A stretch of DNA of 64,000 bases from an uncultured Rhodospirillaceae bacterium (GCA_943787205.1 CALSLN010000009.1:278243-342242), one strand, 5' to 3'. Counted from the stretch's first letter, positions 45,674 to 56,275 are shown. Notes: generated from the letters alone by a model not told the origin. Program-made: numbers and translations.

Positions 45674-47782
45674 TTAAGAGGGACGCAACTCTGTCTCTTC
45701 GATAGGCGTCTTTGGGTCCCCAGCGCAGTGACGTTGCCACATAATGCGATAGGCGCGCTCTAACGCCCGCGTAAAGGCTTCGCCGTCACAGGCCGGAGAA
45801 GAGCTCATTTGATCTCGCAAGGTCTCACGCAACGCAACGCGTCTTGATTCATCCGCGGCTAACGCAACCGCACGGGTGACGTAGTCTGCCGCATCATCAG
45901 CAATATACTCCGGAAGACCAATCGCAGTGAGATGCGTAACGCTGTGGCGAGAGGCGAAGCGATCGCCATCTGCTTTAGTAATCACGGGAACGCCCATCCA
46001 AAGTGCTTCCAATGTTGTGAGTCCACCAGAATAGGGAAAGGTATCGAGCGCGATATCGATATCGTTGTAGGCGCCAAGCAATTCTTCGCGCGGACATCTC
46101 CCTCGGAAATCCAATCGGTCGGCCGAGATACCATGACTAGCAAACATCGATGCGATGCGCGTTTGCACATTGGCATCACCGAGATCAAAGGCGATCAGGA
46201 GAAAGCGGCTCCCGGGGACCGCGGTCATCACCTCGGCCCACACGGCGACGACCTGGGCGTTAACCTTGTCCAAGTTGTTGAAACACCCGAACGTGACATA
46301 TCCATTCGCTTCGCTCGGTGACGCGCCAACAACAGGTGCTTCGTCCAAGGGTGCGAGCGTAACGTAGTTGCCGGGCATATAGACGGGCTGCTCAGTCATC
46401 AGACCCAGGTCCTGTTCGACGGTCTGGCGGTGATCGGTGATGAGGTAATCCATGGCATCGAGGCCGGTGGTGCCCACATACCCGGCCCACGTGGCCTGGA
46501 GCGGCGCAGCGCGACGAGTAAAGACCGGAAGCCGGTTCGGGCCAGAGTGACCGTCGAGATCAATAAGTATATCGATGCGATCGTCACGAATTCTTTGGGC
46601 TAGGGTGTCGCCCGTATCACGGAGGACGTTAACCCAAGACACACCGGACGCTTTGAGCTTGGCCACTTGGGGATCTTCTTTTCCCGAATCGGCGTAGCAA
46701 ATCACCTCGACATATTTAGGGTCGTGATGCGTCAGCACGGGCTCCAGAAAGTAGCCAACGGGATGAGACGTGAGATGGGGAGAAAGATAGCCGACCCTGA
46801 GCGGACGATCAGCTTGGTCATTGGAGGGTTGAGGGAAAGTAAACGAATCATCAGTGGCGTGTTGATCACTCCACCGCCGGGCCTCAGCATATAACATCGC
46901 CGCCGATTGGGCCGGATCATATTGGGCCTTGAAAATGAGATTGCTATGCGCTGCTGGATAGCCGGTGTTCAACTCAAGGGCCATGCGGAGTGAATCATAC
47001 GCCTAGTCTACCCGCCCAAGACTCCATAAAGACCGCGCGCGGTTGGTGCCAGCTTCAGAGTGATCCGGCCTGATCCCCAGTGCTTTCTCATAATGGCTCA
47101 ACGCGCGTTCGAAGTCGGGCACAGCATTATATGCATTACCCAGATTGTAATGGGCTTCCGGCGCTTCAGAGTTAAGCTTCAGTGCACTTTGCCCAGCCAA
47201 CACCGCCCCAGCCACATCGCCAAGGTCAGCTAGGACCGCAGCCAAATTGATATAGGGTTCAGTCAGCGAGGCATCCACTTCAATAGCACGCTGATAACAG
47301 TCTTTCGCCGCACTGGGGTTCCCAAGGGAGCGATAGCATAGCCCCAAATTGACATGGGCCTGGCCAAAGGACGGGTTAGCCGCGATGGACTTTTCCAGCG
47401 CTTGAGCCGCTTCCTCATACTCCCGCAACGCCATGGCAGCAGACGCCCCGTTGTACAAAACTCCAGGATTATCAGGTGCGAGGCCTTGGGCTTTCTCCAG
47501 AACAGTTTTCGCTTCGGGTATCTTGCCCGCTTCCGCAAGCAGCGCGCCAAGATTACTGAGCGCACCCACGAGATCAGGATTAGCATCGAGTGCAGCGCGG
47601 AACTGTTCCTCCGCACCAATACGATCACCGCTCTGACGCAACACCATAGCCAAATTGTTATGCACCGCGGCCCAGTCCGGCTTCGCATCAAGCGCTGCCA
47701 GATAAAGATCACGCGCTATCGCAAGGTTGCCAGTACGGAACGCGTTATCAGCATCTGCTTTTATTTGATCGGGGTCGCTCAT
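45674..47782 (-). CDS. TPR-SPINDLY type O-linked GlcNAc transferase, split by an in-frame amber codon
   Basis: A single frame of about 702 codons with one internal TAG at 47003-47005. The N-terminal half (47003-47782) has about seven TPR repeats, for example AIARDLYLAALDAKPDWAAV. The C-terminal half (45674-46984) is the bacterial SPINDLY/OGT domain: GYLSPHLTSHPVGYF, DLDGHSGPNRLPVFTRR, FGCFNNLDK and LDTFPYSGGLTTLEAL with the nucleotide-sugar site. The stop falls in GRVD-stop-AYDSLRMALEL, where Glu is expected (GAG to TAG). These proteins glycosylate Ser or Thr of other proteins. A pseudogene, a split enzyme or a base error are all possible; an ATG at 46984 could start the catalytic half. Confidence 0.85.
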
Positions 47783-47915
47783 ACTCTCAAAACTATCCTG
47801 TTCACGCTGTGATCCAATAGCATGCGCAACCTGACTAAGGCGTGACTTGGTCACCGTTGCCCGCCACAGTACCTCACACATTTACAATAAAAAGGCCCGA
47901 TAGGAGAGCCCCATC

Positions 47916-48770
47916 ATGTCTAATTTTATGCATCCGTCCCTCAAAGACCGCGTGATTCTCATCACCGGCGGCACGGCAGGTTTTGGCTGGTTCATGGCTG
48001 AGAAGTTGTTGGAGGGCGGCGCAAAAGTGGCCCTTACAGGGACGCGCCCACCTGAGGATAGGGCTGAACTCCTCGCCAAAGCCGAAGCCATTGCTGGGCC
48101 AGGCCATTGCATCGCCATCCAAGCAGATGTGCGTAACTGGGACGATTGCCAGCGCACTGTGGACGAAGCCCTCAAAACCTACGGCCACATCGATGTCTTG
48201 ATCAACAACGCAGGACGCGGCAGCCGCGAGTACCGCATTGATTACCAGGGTGGCCCGACAACGAAATTCTGGGATGTCCCTGTCGAGGCTTGGCACTCCG
48301 TCATCGATACGAATTTGACCGGTGCGTTCCAAATGACCAAAGCCACTGTGCCGCACATGATTGAACAAAGGTTTGGCAAGGTGTTTAGCATTTCAACCAG
48401 TCTGACAACGATGATTGGGAACGGCTTATCACCTTACGGCGCATCAAAGTCCGGCTTAGAGACCGCCCATATTGTCTGGGCTAGGGAGCTGGCAGAGCAT
48501 AATGTGGACGTGAATATCCTATTGCCCGGCGGCGCATCAGATACCGACTTCATTCCCCAAACGATGGTGCAAGGAGGAGTGGGAACGCGTGGTGATAAGA
48601 TTTTACCGGGCGACGTTATCGTTCCGCCAGCGGTATGGCTCTGCACCGATGAGACCAATGGGCTGACAGGCCGCCGAATCATTGCGAAGTTTTGGGACCA
48701 CGATGCCGAAGCAGGCCAGGCGTTTGAGGGATGCTTGCAGCCCAAGCACGACCATCCAGAAATTATGTGA
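47916..48770 (+). CDS. Short-chain dehydrogenase/reductase
   Basis: 284 residues. The NAD(P)-binding motif is LITGGTAGFGWFMAEKL, NAGRG marks the NNAG region, and SPYGASKSGLE has the catalytic Tyr and Lys, with SISTS upstream for Ser. The substrate is unknown. The start has GATAGGAG about 10 bases upstream. It is divergent from the TPR glycosyltransferase gene and convergent with the DUF1489 gene. Confidence 0.87.
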   Translation: MSNFMHPSLKDRVILITGGTAGFGWFMAEKLLEGGAKVALTGTRPPEDRAELLAKAEAIAGPGHCIAIQADVRNWDDCQRTVDEALKTYGHIDVLINNAGRGSREYRIDYQGGPTTKFWDVPVEAWHSVIDTNLTGAFQMTKATVPHMIEQRFGKVFSISTSLTTMIGNGLSPYGASKSGLETAHIVWARELAEHNVDVNILLPGGASDTDFIPQTMVQGGVGTRGDKILPGDVIVPPAVWLCTDETNGLTGRRIIAKFWDHDAEAGQAFEGCLQPKHDHPEIM

Positions 48771-48772
48771 CG

Positions 48773-49195
48773 TTATATGAGCCCAATGCGGCTTAACTCT
48801 GCCCGCATATCAGCTGGCATATCCGGATCAATGTAGCCATCGGTGGACGACAGATCACTCGGAGCATCTTCAGCCTTGAGATACCTCCAGCCCTGGAATG
48901 GCCTCTTCCCCTGCGGTGAGACAAGAACATGCTCAGGGGCTAACTCAATCACGCAATACTTGCGGCCATCCGGATCAGCTTCACGGTGAAGCGCGATGAT
49001 CGTTTGGCGCACGGCCACCAACCTCTTGATGACCCAATACATAGACCCACCATTGAGCAACTCATCTTCGCGTTTCGGGAACATCCGTGTGGTGTGCTGG
49101 TAGTTGCCCGCCGCATTCATGAAGCGATCTTGGCGTTCTTTCAGGAGGTCGACGTGTTCAATCCCGACCGCAAGCTTGAGTAAATGCAGGGTCAC
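48773..49195 (-). CDS. DUF1489 family protein
   Basis: 140 residues from a GTG at 49195, beginning TLHLLKLAVGIEHVDLL. The family marks are HTTRMFPKREDELLNGGSMYWV and the ELAPEHVLVSPQGKRPFQGWRYLKAEDAPSDL segment, known in alphaproteobacteria as DUF1489 with no defined function. Its GTG overlaps the stop of the PP2C gene (GTGA), so the two are coupled. Confidence 0.85.
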   Translation of the reverse strand: MTLHLLKLAVGIEHVDLLKERQDRFMNAAGNYQHTTRMFPKREDELLNGGSMYWVIKRLVAVRQTIIALHREADPDGRKYCVIELAPEHVLVSPQGKRPFQGWRYLKAEDAPSDLSSTDGYIDPDMPADMRAELSRIGLI

Positions 49196-51385
49196 GAGTC
49201 TGAACGCCCCTTGATATCATCCTTCGGGATATACTTCACAACGACCAACGTCACGTCGTCGCGATAGGCCTCCCCCCCGCGAAACGCATCTAAGGCTTGC
49301 GACACGGCCTCGCAGATCGTTTCAGCCGATCGGTGAGCATGGCGTTTTATGACGTCTCGCAGTGCATCTTTGCCGAACATTTCACCAGCACCATTCCGGG
49401 CTTCCCAAACACCGTCCGTACCGATGACCATAATCGCGCCATCGCACCACTCATCTCGTTGTCCTTCGCGAAAATGCCAGTCCCCTTGGATACCCAATGG
49501 GATATCTTGTCCGTCCAATTCACTGAACTCACCTTTGACCGGTTCATAAACAATCACCGGATCATGCCCTGCACTGACCCATCTGACATTCCGGGTTTGC
49601 GGCTCAATCACCATGTACACAAGCGTGACGAATCGCCCCCCCCGTGGAGTCTTCCGTCAGATGAATATTGACGTCTTCGATCAAGGCACGGAGTGATGAA
49701 ACCTCTTGAGACTTAGACCGTAATAACGCCCGCACCGTTGTCATTGTTAAAGCAGACGGAACGCCGTGACCGGTCACATCACCAACAGCAATGCCGATGC
49801 GCGGCCCAAAGCCCGCTTGAGGCAGCGCTAAGTAATCGAAATAGTCGCCGCCGGTGTCATCGCAATACAAGCTGCGTCCGGCGATATCTAACCCATCAAC
49901 AGACGGGGCATGAGCCGGCAACAGATTTTGCTGCACCTCAGAGGCCAACGCCATCGACTGACGCACATTCATGTTCTCGCGCAACTGGGGCACCATGGCG
50001 TTAAACGCATTGGCAACGTCTCCAATTTCATCCCGACCATAATCCGGCGCTTGAGTATCAAACTCGCCACGTGCCAAACGGGCGGCCATACGGGATAGCT
50101 CGCGCAACGGGCCGGTTACCGATCGAGAGGCCGTTATAGCCAATATGCCAACCAGCACGATGAGGAAGACGGATGCCACGCCCGCTATTTGGATTTGCTC
50201 GTCCGTCGCTTCACGAATGAAGGATTGAGCCTGCTCAGCCATATTTTCGATATCGGAGTAAGGAACAATATAGAGAAGCGTCGCACCCAGCCGTTGCAGC
50301 GGCCCATAGACCCACACCGAGTCTCGGCCCTGATAGGGCATACGTAACAACCCATCGCGCTTCGCCATCAAGTCATCGAGGAGCGACACAAGGGATGTGG
50401 CGTCATCGCCCATCAGCGTTTCAACTGTAACGTCAGTCTCCCATGACTGACCTTGGGCCTGGTATCCACTATGGGCCACGATAATGATCTCAGGCTTGGC
50501 TTCGGAAGAGACCGGATCGTAAACACCGCCATTCGAGTCCTCTAACCGAACAATGAACCCCTCAGCTTTCTCATCGACTTGAAGCTGCATTTGTAAGCGG
50601 CTGAGAACAGAAAGGATTTGGACGTCAATCGCAGTAACACCGGCAAAAGAACCCGAGGCATCGTATACGGGCATCGCTGCCGTTAAGACCAATTGCCCGG
50701 TCGGCGCATCGATCAAGGGCGGCGCCCAAACCAACGCGCCTGCTTCCTTTGCCAATTTGTACCAAGACCGTTGTCGTGGATCATACGTCTCAGGGTAACC
50801 ACCACTGCCGGGATAGACGGAGTGGATGCCGCTTTCTAGCGCGGTATATTGCCAAAAGATGAGTTGCTCATTCTCTTCTTCCAATTCACGATAGACACTC
50901 GTCATATCGGAAAGACGAAGAAGGTCTGGAGCAACGGTATCCCGATCCGTTTCACTAGGAACAAAGAACGACTGATTATCAACGGACGTTGAAATGGGTT
51001 CAGACGTGTTGTCCGCGTTCAGGCGTGCGTGTTCTTGCGAGAGCATTGTGCCCGGCGGCCAGCTCGAACGGTCATCGAAATCTTCGCTAAAATAGATAGG
51101 CCCAGGATTCTGCACCCGCGCAAGACCTAGCCGGCGCTCAACTGCGGCTGCTTGAATACCAAGCGTTAACTCGATCAGGCGCTGCTCCTGAAAGAGAATT
51201 GTCGCGCCCAGGCCAACCGCCTGCCGCAACTGGGATTCAACCTGCGCTGATACCGCAGTCCTGCCCCGATCCGCGATCGCCATACCCAAGCGTTCGGTTG
51301 CTACTTGAGAGCGCCAACTCAAGGCGATCAAAGGTAGGATCGCTATCACGATCAACAGTAAGAAGAGTTTTGCTTGAATACGCAT
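49192..51385 (-). CDS. Membrane sensor: Cache-like and HAMP domains with PP2C/SpoIIE phosphatase (frameshift)
   Basis: About 731 residues from ATG 51385. Helix 1 (LFLLLIVIAILPLIAL) and helix 2 (near residue 400, ASVFLIVLVGILAI) bracket a periplasmic dCache-like sensor with RQRSWYKLAKEAG and TGQLVLTAAMPVYDASG. HAMP follows (LRELSRMAARLARGEF), then the SpoIIE/RsbU phosphatase with GGDYFDYL and AVGDVTGHGVPSAL, whose Asp bind Mn. The frame breaks at eight consecutive C (plus strand, 49636-49643); one fewer gives GGRFVTLVYMVIEP and continues to 49192 with GTDGVWEARN and DDVTLVVVKY. It likely dephosphorylates an anti-sigma antagonist. Confidence 0.85.
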
Positions 51386-51500
51386 GAGAACCCTAAGAAG
51401 CCACCAACCCAGCGAAGGGGTCAACACCAATTCTTAAAAGGTGGGATAGAAACGAGACAAGATTAAGGCTTTATCGTGAAGACATTAGCTAAAGCGAGGC

Positions 51501-52733
51501 CTAGCCCTTCTTCAACATGTCATCAATGAGGAAGCCTTGATACATGGTAATCCCCATCTCAGCTCCGACCTCAAGGGCACGATCTTGATCAACCCTAATG
51601 AGAACGGGGAGAACACCAGATGCGATCAGGCTCTCGATCGCAGCTTCTCGTTCATGGAGAATTTCCTCTGCACCATTGCGCCAGTGGATTTTTGCGATAC
51701 TCGCGCCCAAGAAATCCAAGTCCACCAACCCAACGGTTTGGGGGAAGATTTGGTCGACAGCAATGTGAGCGCCCTTTGCACGGATGAGACCGCGAGCGAC
51801 CTGGAACTCGTCGAAGTTTTCTACAATGTTGGCTTGGCGAAATTCGAACACGACCTGTTGCATGATGTCATCAGGCGTATTTTCAATAAAGTTCTCGAAC
51901 GCTTCGGTGAACACACTCTCAACATTGAGATTGAGAGAAACGCGAAGCTCGCCGATCGGTAACTTATCAAAGGCCTGCAAAAGAATCTGGTCGAGCACGA
52001 GCGTAAATTCATTGAACAAGCGCCCACTGCCACGCATTTCAACGTCAATGAACAGCGGCTTACGCAGCAAGTCCATACTGATGAAGTATTCCGTCATCAC
52101 CGGCTCTGGCTTACCACCCTCGATAGCCAGGCACACTTCCTGACTACGCACGAATGTCTTGATGAATTTTTCGGCCCCAAATTTGTCGTAGGCCTTCATG
52201 ACGTTCTTGATATCAGCCGGTGTCAGAGGACGAAGCTTGCCCGATTTAGATTCAGGTTGTTTCGCATTCTGCGCCATCTCCGCATACTTAGCGACGCGGT
52301 CGGCTGCAGAACGATAGTTACCTTGCAGTTCATAACTCAGAACAAGACGCGTTTGATCAATCGTTCCGAAACTACCGGGGAAATGACGTTCGAACGTGCG
52401 CAACATCTCGACCTTGAGATCGCGCACAGTTGCGATCATCGCCGTTTCTTGTAGCTTTACGAGAAGACCAAAATCACAGTCCGATAACTTAAAAGCTTTG
52501 CCACCACGCAGCATGGATTGGGCCAGAACAGAATCTTCAATTTGTTCGATAAGCGGGGCTGTTCGCTTACTCTCCGGAAGGGCACTGGAAACGCTGACGA
52601 CAATAAAGTTCATGCCGCCAACTTGCTTCTCGCGCCACGCACCGAGATCGCGCACGAGGTCGTTGAGGCTTTTGACCTTTTGGCCAGCCCCACCACCTAC
52701 CGCTGCTGTCGTCTGAGCCGTCGTTTCCGGCAT
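51501..52733 (-). CDS. Degenerate EAL-like protein, unknown function
   Basis: 410 residues, no signal or membrane helix. The C-terminal half (about 225-405) follows the layout of an EAL domain: VSLNLNVESVFTEAFENFI, VFEFRQANIV, GAHIAVDQIFPQTVGLVDLDFLGASIAKIHW and VLPVLIRVD, but the EAL triplet and the DDFGTG catalytic motif are missing. The N-terminal half is helical. It may be a c-di-GMP sensor or a protein-binding adaptor. A Gly/Ala-rich start (TAAVGGGAG) precedes the first helix. The next gene downstream is the PP2C sensor, 115 bases away. Confidence 0.65.
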   Translation of the reverse strand: MPETTAQTTAAVGGGAGQKVKSLNDLVRDLGAWREKQVGGMNFIVVSVSSALPESKRTAPLIEQIEDSVLAQSMLRGGKAFKLSDCDFGLLVKLQETAMIATVRDLKVEMLRTFERHFPGSFGTIDQTRLVLSYELQGNYRSAADRVAKYAEMAQNAKQPESKSGKLRPLTPADIKNVMKAYDKFGAEKFIKTFVRSQEVCLAIEGGKPEPVMTEYFISMDLLRKPLFIDVEMRGSGRLFNEFTLVLDQILLQAFDKLPIGELRVSLNLNVESVFTEAFENFIENTPDDIMQQVVFEFRQANIVENFDEFQVARGLIRAKGAHIAVDQIFPQTVGLVDLDFLGASIAKIHWRNGAEEILHEREAAIESLIASGVLPVLIRVDQDRALEVGAEMGITMYQGFLIDDMLKKG

Positions 52734-52934
52734 CCAGCATTACCCCACTATCGGTTCTGCGATGCACCGACTTGCCAGAGGGCAAAATCGAGAACTGGCG
52801 AATCCAAGCTTTATTGCTCGGAAAACTATCAGTCTTTCTGCCAGGCGGTCAATTAATGCTCTGAAAATCAAAGAGAAAGAGGCTCTTAGACTCTTTGACC
52901 CGAAACCAAAAACCCCTACTTTTCTTGGCCCTTC

Positions 52935-54167
52935 CTAGGGCTCGACCGGTGTTTGGTCAGCGCCTCTAAGGCTTCTTATGATCAGATTAGGCAGTTCAGG
53001 CTCATCCCAGAGGAAAGCGCCCGTTTTGAAATCCAGACCACCTTCACCCATCCTGACAATGACAAGGTCTTCAGAGGCAATGACATAAACCCGCTGGCCT
53101 TGAGCACCATCAAAGTACACCACATCCCTCGCTTCAAAGGGCTCTGAATGCGGCACATGGGCCGCAACGCCTTTGCCATAGTCGACTTTTTCTCTGTATT
53201 CCGTGCCAAGCCAGGTCTGAAGGCCATAGTTCGGATTATTCGGCGACGGCGTTGTCACCTCTGTGATCCAATCCTCCGGAACGACCTGTTCATCGCCAAC
53301 CCGCCCGCGATTGAGGTGCAACAGCCCCAGCCGTAGCCAATTGCGCGCAGGGGTAAACAACGACCCTGAGGTTTTCGCCAAACCACCCGGGCGATCCAGC
53401 CAGACCCAGGCACTACTCTCAGCAACTTTAGACCACAGCCTCGTCTCTAAAAACTCGGCATAGGGTATACCCGTTGCGCGCTGAAGGATCAGGCCAAGCA
53501 ACTGCGAGTTCAAGTTGCTATAGGCAAACACTGAATTGGGCGGATCCTCCGCCTGAGCCTTCAAAGCGATCCCTGCCCAGTCGGTGCCCATGTTGAGCTT
53601 CATATTGTCGCCCAGAGGACTAAAGCCACCGGACGCACGACCCAGACCATGGGCCATTTGCAGCATGTTGCGGATGGTGATCTTGGACCGCGCGTCGTCT
53701 TGCCATTCAGTAAGGTAGGTCGCAGCAGGCTCATCGACAGATGGAATAAAGCCCTGATCAATGGCTAGCCCGTACAGCAGCGCCATGACCGACTTATGCA
53801 TGGATGCAGATTCCATATAAGACGTGCGATCAGCCCCGTCCTCGTACCACTCCATTTGCAGTGCACCCTTGTGCCACACCAGCAGCGACATCGAGCCATT
53901 GCCTTCCGCGTAGGCTTCAAGATCCGCCACCAAATCATCCGACAGAGTCCGCTCGTCGGGCTCAGCGACAACCAAATCAAAAGTCTGACCGGCCTTCACT
54001 TCAACGACAGGGTCATACCACTCCATATTGGTCATACTGTTCATGCGATCGAATGTGGCTAAGCGCATATAAAACCGCCAGTCCGAGGCTAAGAAGACAA
54101 CACCTGCGAGCACAAGAACGCCAATAAGAAGCCCTAAACCCTTCGCGATACGTTTGATAATAGCCAC
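52935..54167 (-). CDS. Membrane-anchored serine hydrolase, class C beta-lactamase fold (copy 1)
   Basis: 410 residues with an N-terminal hydrophobic helix (about 10-30) and no obvious cleavage site, so likely anchored to the inner membrane with a periplasmic domain. The active site has SMHK (Ser122, Lys125) and YSN (in AYSNLNSQ), as in class C beta-lactamases, DD-peptidases and 6-aminohexanoate-dimer hydrolases. Substrate unknown. It is downstream of copy 2, separated by 42 bases, and shares LLVWHKGALQ and the same motif spacing, so it is a tandem duplicate. Confidence 0.85.
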   Translation of the reverse strand: MAIIKRIAKGLGLLIGVLVLAGVVFLASDWRFYMRLATFDRMNSMTNMEWYDPVVEVKAGQTFDLVVAEPDERTLSDDLVADLEAYAEGNGSMSLLVWHKGALQMEWYEDGADRTSYMESASMHKSVMALLYGLAIDQGFIPSVDEPAATYLTEWQDDARSKITIRNMLQMAHGLGRASGGFSPLGDNMKLNMGTDWAGIALKAQAEDPPNSVFAYSNLNSQLLGLILQRATGIPYAEFLETRLWSKVAESSAWVWLDRPGGLAKTSGSLFTPARNWLRLGLLHLNRGRVGDEQVVPEDWITEVTTPSPNNPNYGLQTWLGTEYREKVDYGKGVAAHVPHSEPFEARDVVYFDGAQGQRVYVIASEDLVIVRMGEGGLDFKTGAFLWDEPELPNLIIRSLRGADQTPVEP

Positions 54168-54209
54168 CGTGTTTGCTCCTTCAGGAAAAACAGTCGAAGT
54201 GATTACAAA

Positions 54210-55421
54210 TTAGTTCTGAATAATGCCGCGCATCAGCATGTTTGGAATGCGAGAATCTTCCCAAACAAAAGAGCCCGCCGCAAAGTCGATCCCGCCCGTT
54301 CCCGTACGCACAATCACCATATCCTGTGAAGGAATGATGTAAACGCGCTGACCACCGGCGCCGTCAAAGAAGATGACATCATCGGCATCATAGGGCTCAT
54401 CATGGCGCACATAGGCATCAACATACGGGCCGTAGTCGCGCTGCGCTTTGTAGGGAGACCCGAGCCACGTCTGATAACCATAATTGGGCCCAACATCTGA
54501 TCCCGTGATCACGTCTTCCATCCAAGACACAGGCAGAACCTGCTCGCCATCGACCGCGCCTTTGTTCAAATGGAGTAAGCCAATGCGGACCCAATCTTCC
54601 GCTGTGGCTTGCAAACAACAATAGGTCCGCGGCAAACCACCCTCGTGATCTAGCCAGACGTATGCGTCCCCGGTTCCAATTTTAGACCACAGTTTTTCTG
54701 ACAGAATTTGTGCATAGCGCTGGCCCGTCGCACGCTCCAAAACAATAGAGAGTGTCTGCGGATTGAAGTTGTTGTAATCAAACTCTTGGCCCGGCGCCTT
54801 ACGCACCGTCTGAGAGAGCGTCATATCTGTAATTTCAGTACCAAGATTTAATTTCATCGTCGCCCCGAATGGGCTCGGGCTGAACGGGTCGCGGTACATA
54901 CCACTGCTCATCTGCAACACGTGCTTGATCGTGACCTTTGAGCGATCATCGTTCGCCCACTCGGTCAGATAAGTTGCGACCGGTTCGTCGACAGAAGGCA
55001 AGGTGCCGTCTGCAATCGCCGCACCGACCAGCAGGGCCATAACCGACTTATGCATGGACGCAGGGTCCGTGCGGGACGTGCGATCAAAACCTTCACCGTA
55101 GTGCTCGTATTGCAAAGCGCCTTTATGCCAAACCAGCAAGGCGACCGACCCGGTTTCTTCTGCGTATGCCCGTGCCGATGCCCAAGCCTCTTCAGAAATC
55201 GTTCGGGTGCTAACTGCCGCTCGAGGCAGAGAGTCCCCTTCTATGCCGGGGACTCGCTCAAGTGGCTCATACCAATCCACATCCTTCACGGGATCGATGG
55301 TAAAAATCGTTGCGATACGCCCGTAGAACACGGAGTCCGTCGTGTACAACACACCGAAGGCAACAAAAGGCAGCGCTATAAGCGCTGCCACCCCAATACC
55401 GATCCACTTTAGGATGCGCAT
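54210..55421 (-). CDS. Membrane-anchored serine hydrolase, class C beta-lactamase fold (copy 2)
   Basis: 403 residues with an N-terminal helix (about 7-27). SMHK gives Ser122 and Lys125, exactly as in copy 1; the second motif is YNN (FDYNNFNP). Common segments with copy 1 include LLVWHKGALQ, SVDEPVATYLTEW and GGQRVYIIPSQDMVIVR, while the N-terminal 60 residues diverge. Both probably descend from a local duplication and may act on related amides or esters in the periplasm. Not a proven antibiotic resistance enzyme. Confidence 0.85.
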   Translation of the reverse strand: MRILKWIGIGVAALIALPFVAFGVLYTTDSVFYGRIATIFTIDPVKDVDWYEPLERVPGIEGDSLPRAAVSTRTISEEAWASARAYAEETGSVALLVWHKGALQYEHYGEGFDRTSRTDPASMHKSVMALLVGAAIADGTLPSVDEPVATYLTEWANDDRSKVTIKHVLQMSSGMYRDPFSPSPFGATMKLNLGTEITDMTLSQTVRKAPGQEFDYNNFNPQTLSIVLERATGQRYAQILSEKLWSKIGTGDAYVWLDHEGGLPRTYCCLQATAEDWVRIGLLHLNKGAVDGEQVLPVSWMEDVITGSDVGPNYGYQTWLGSPYKAQRDYGPYVDAYVRHDEPYDADDVIFFDGAGGQRVYIIPSQDMVIVRTGTGGIDFAAGSFVWEDSRIPNMLMRGIIQN

Positions 55422-55447
55422 AAATAAAACCTACTTACGGTGAACGG

Positions 55448-56164
55448 CTACCAGGGCAACTCGCTGCCGTCGTAGACCATGTATTTTCCAGAGTCCTCGA
55501 GCGTCAGGCCATCGATGACCTTCTTCATGCCCGCTGTACTGGTATCCGCGTCGATATCAGCCACCGGGCCACCCATCTCGGTCCGCACCCAGCCTGGATG
55601 CATAGGAATAGCTGTAACGCCCTTTTCCTTAAAGTCGACGGCCATGGATTTCATGATCGCATTCACGGCCGCCTTGCTAGCGCGGTAAGGATATATTTTG
55701 CCAACATTGTTACCGCCGATGGAGCCGATGACGCTGGATAGGGTAACGAGTTTCTTTTGATCGCTCGCGATCACATTATCGATCAGGGCCTCAGCCATTT
55801 TCATGGGGCCATAAACATTGATCCGCATGGTCTTATCCCACTCGGAATAGTCGGACGTTCCGAACTCTTGGAGGCCGCCAGGGTCCGTCACGATAATCTT
55901 GCCGTAATACCCCGCAACATTGAGAAGGACATCAATGGGTTGATCCTTAAGCGATGCAGCGAGTGAATCAATCGACGCATGGTCTTCAACATCAACCGTG
56001 TGCAAAGTCATGGATCCATTTGATGCATCTGCCACCGCGGACAATTCAGATGCCGAATCAGGATTTCGACAGCATGCGAACACACGCCAACCATCAGCAA
56101 CATAAAGTTTGGCTAGACCAAACCCTAGTCCGCGATTTGCTCCAGTAATTAGAATACTCGGCAT
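55448..56164 (-). CDS. Short-chain dehydrogenase/reductase
   Basis: 238 residues from ATG 56164 (GGAAGG upstream). The start is MPSILITGANRGLGFGLAKLYV with the TGxxxGxG motif; LNVAGYYG replaces the usual NNAG; the Ser is in TLSSVIGSIGGN and the catalytic Tyr and Lys in YPYRASKAAVN. It resembles SDRs of the C-factor (CsgA) type in length and motif layout. The upstream open frame of 59 codons is not used. It is 26 bases upstream of the serine hydrolase copy 2 and may be in an operon with the two hydrolases. Confidence 0.87.
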   Translation of the reverse strand: MPSILITGANRGLGFGLAKLYVADGWRVFACCRNPDSASELSAVADASNGSMTLHTVDVEDHASIDSLAASLKDQPIDVLLNVAGYYGKIIVTDPGGLQEFGTSDYSEWDKTMRINVYGPMKMAEALIDNVIASDQKKLVTLSSVIGSIGGNNVGKIYPYRASKAAVNAIMKSMAVDFKEKGVTAIPMHPGWVRTEMGGPVADIDADTSTAGMKKVIDGLTLEDSGKYMVYDGSELPW

Positions 56165-56275
56165 GGATGCGCCTTCCTTTTTTGCATGGTCATTAATCGT
56201 GTTGCCTATCTGTGTCTTGCATACCACCATGGTAGGTAGGGCGACCACAGAGAATGGAAAGCGGAGCCACAAACA

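Noticed and set aside
47003..47005. TAG read as pyrrolysine or other recoding
   Set aside because: No Pyl genes seen and the position is a TPR helix where Glu is normal; a point change is simpler.
49636..49643. Programmed ribosomal frameshift in the PP2C gene
   Set aside because: No slippery heptamer with a downstream pseudoknot is evident, and the same +1 pattern occurs in many unrelated genes of the window.
52935..55421. Antibiotic resistance beta-lactamases
   Set aside because: The SMHK and YxN motifs are shared by many esterases and amidases, and the N-terminal anchor and low similarity to known AmpC do not support resistance.
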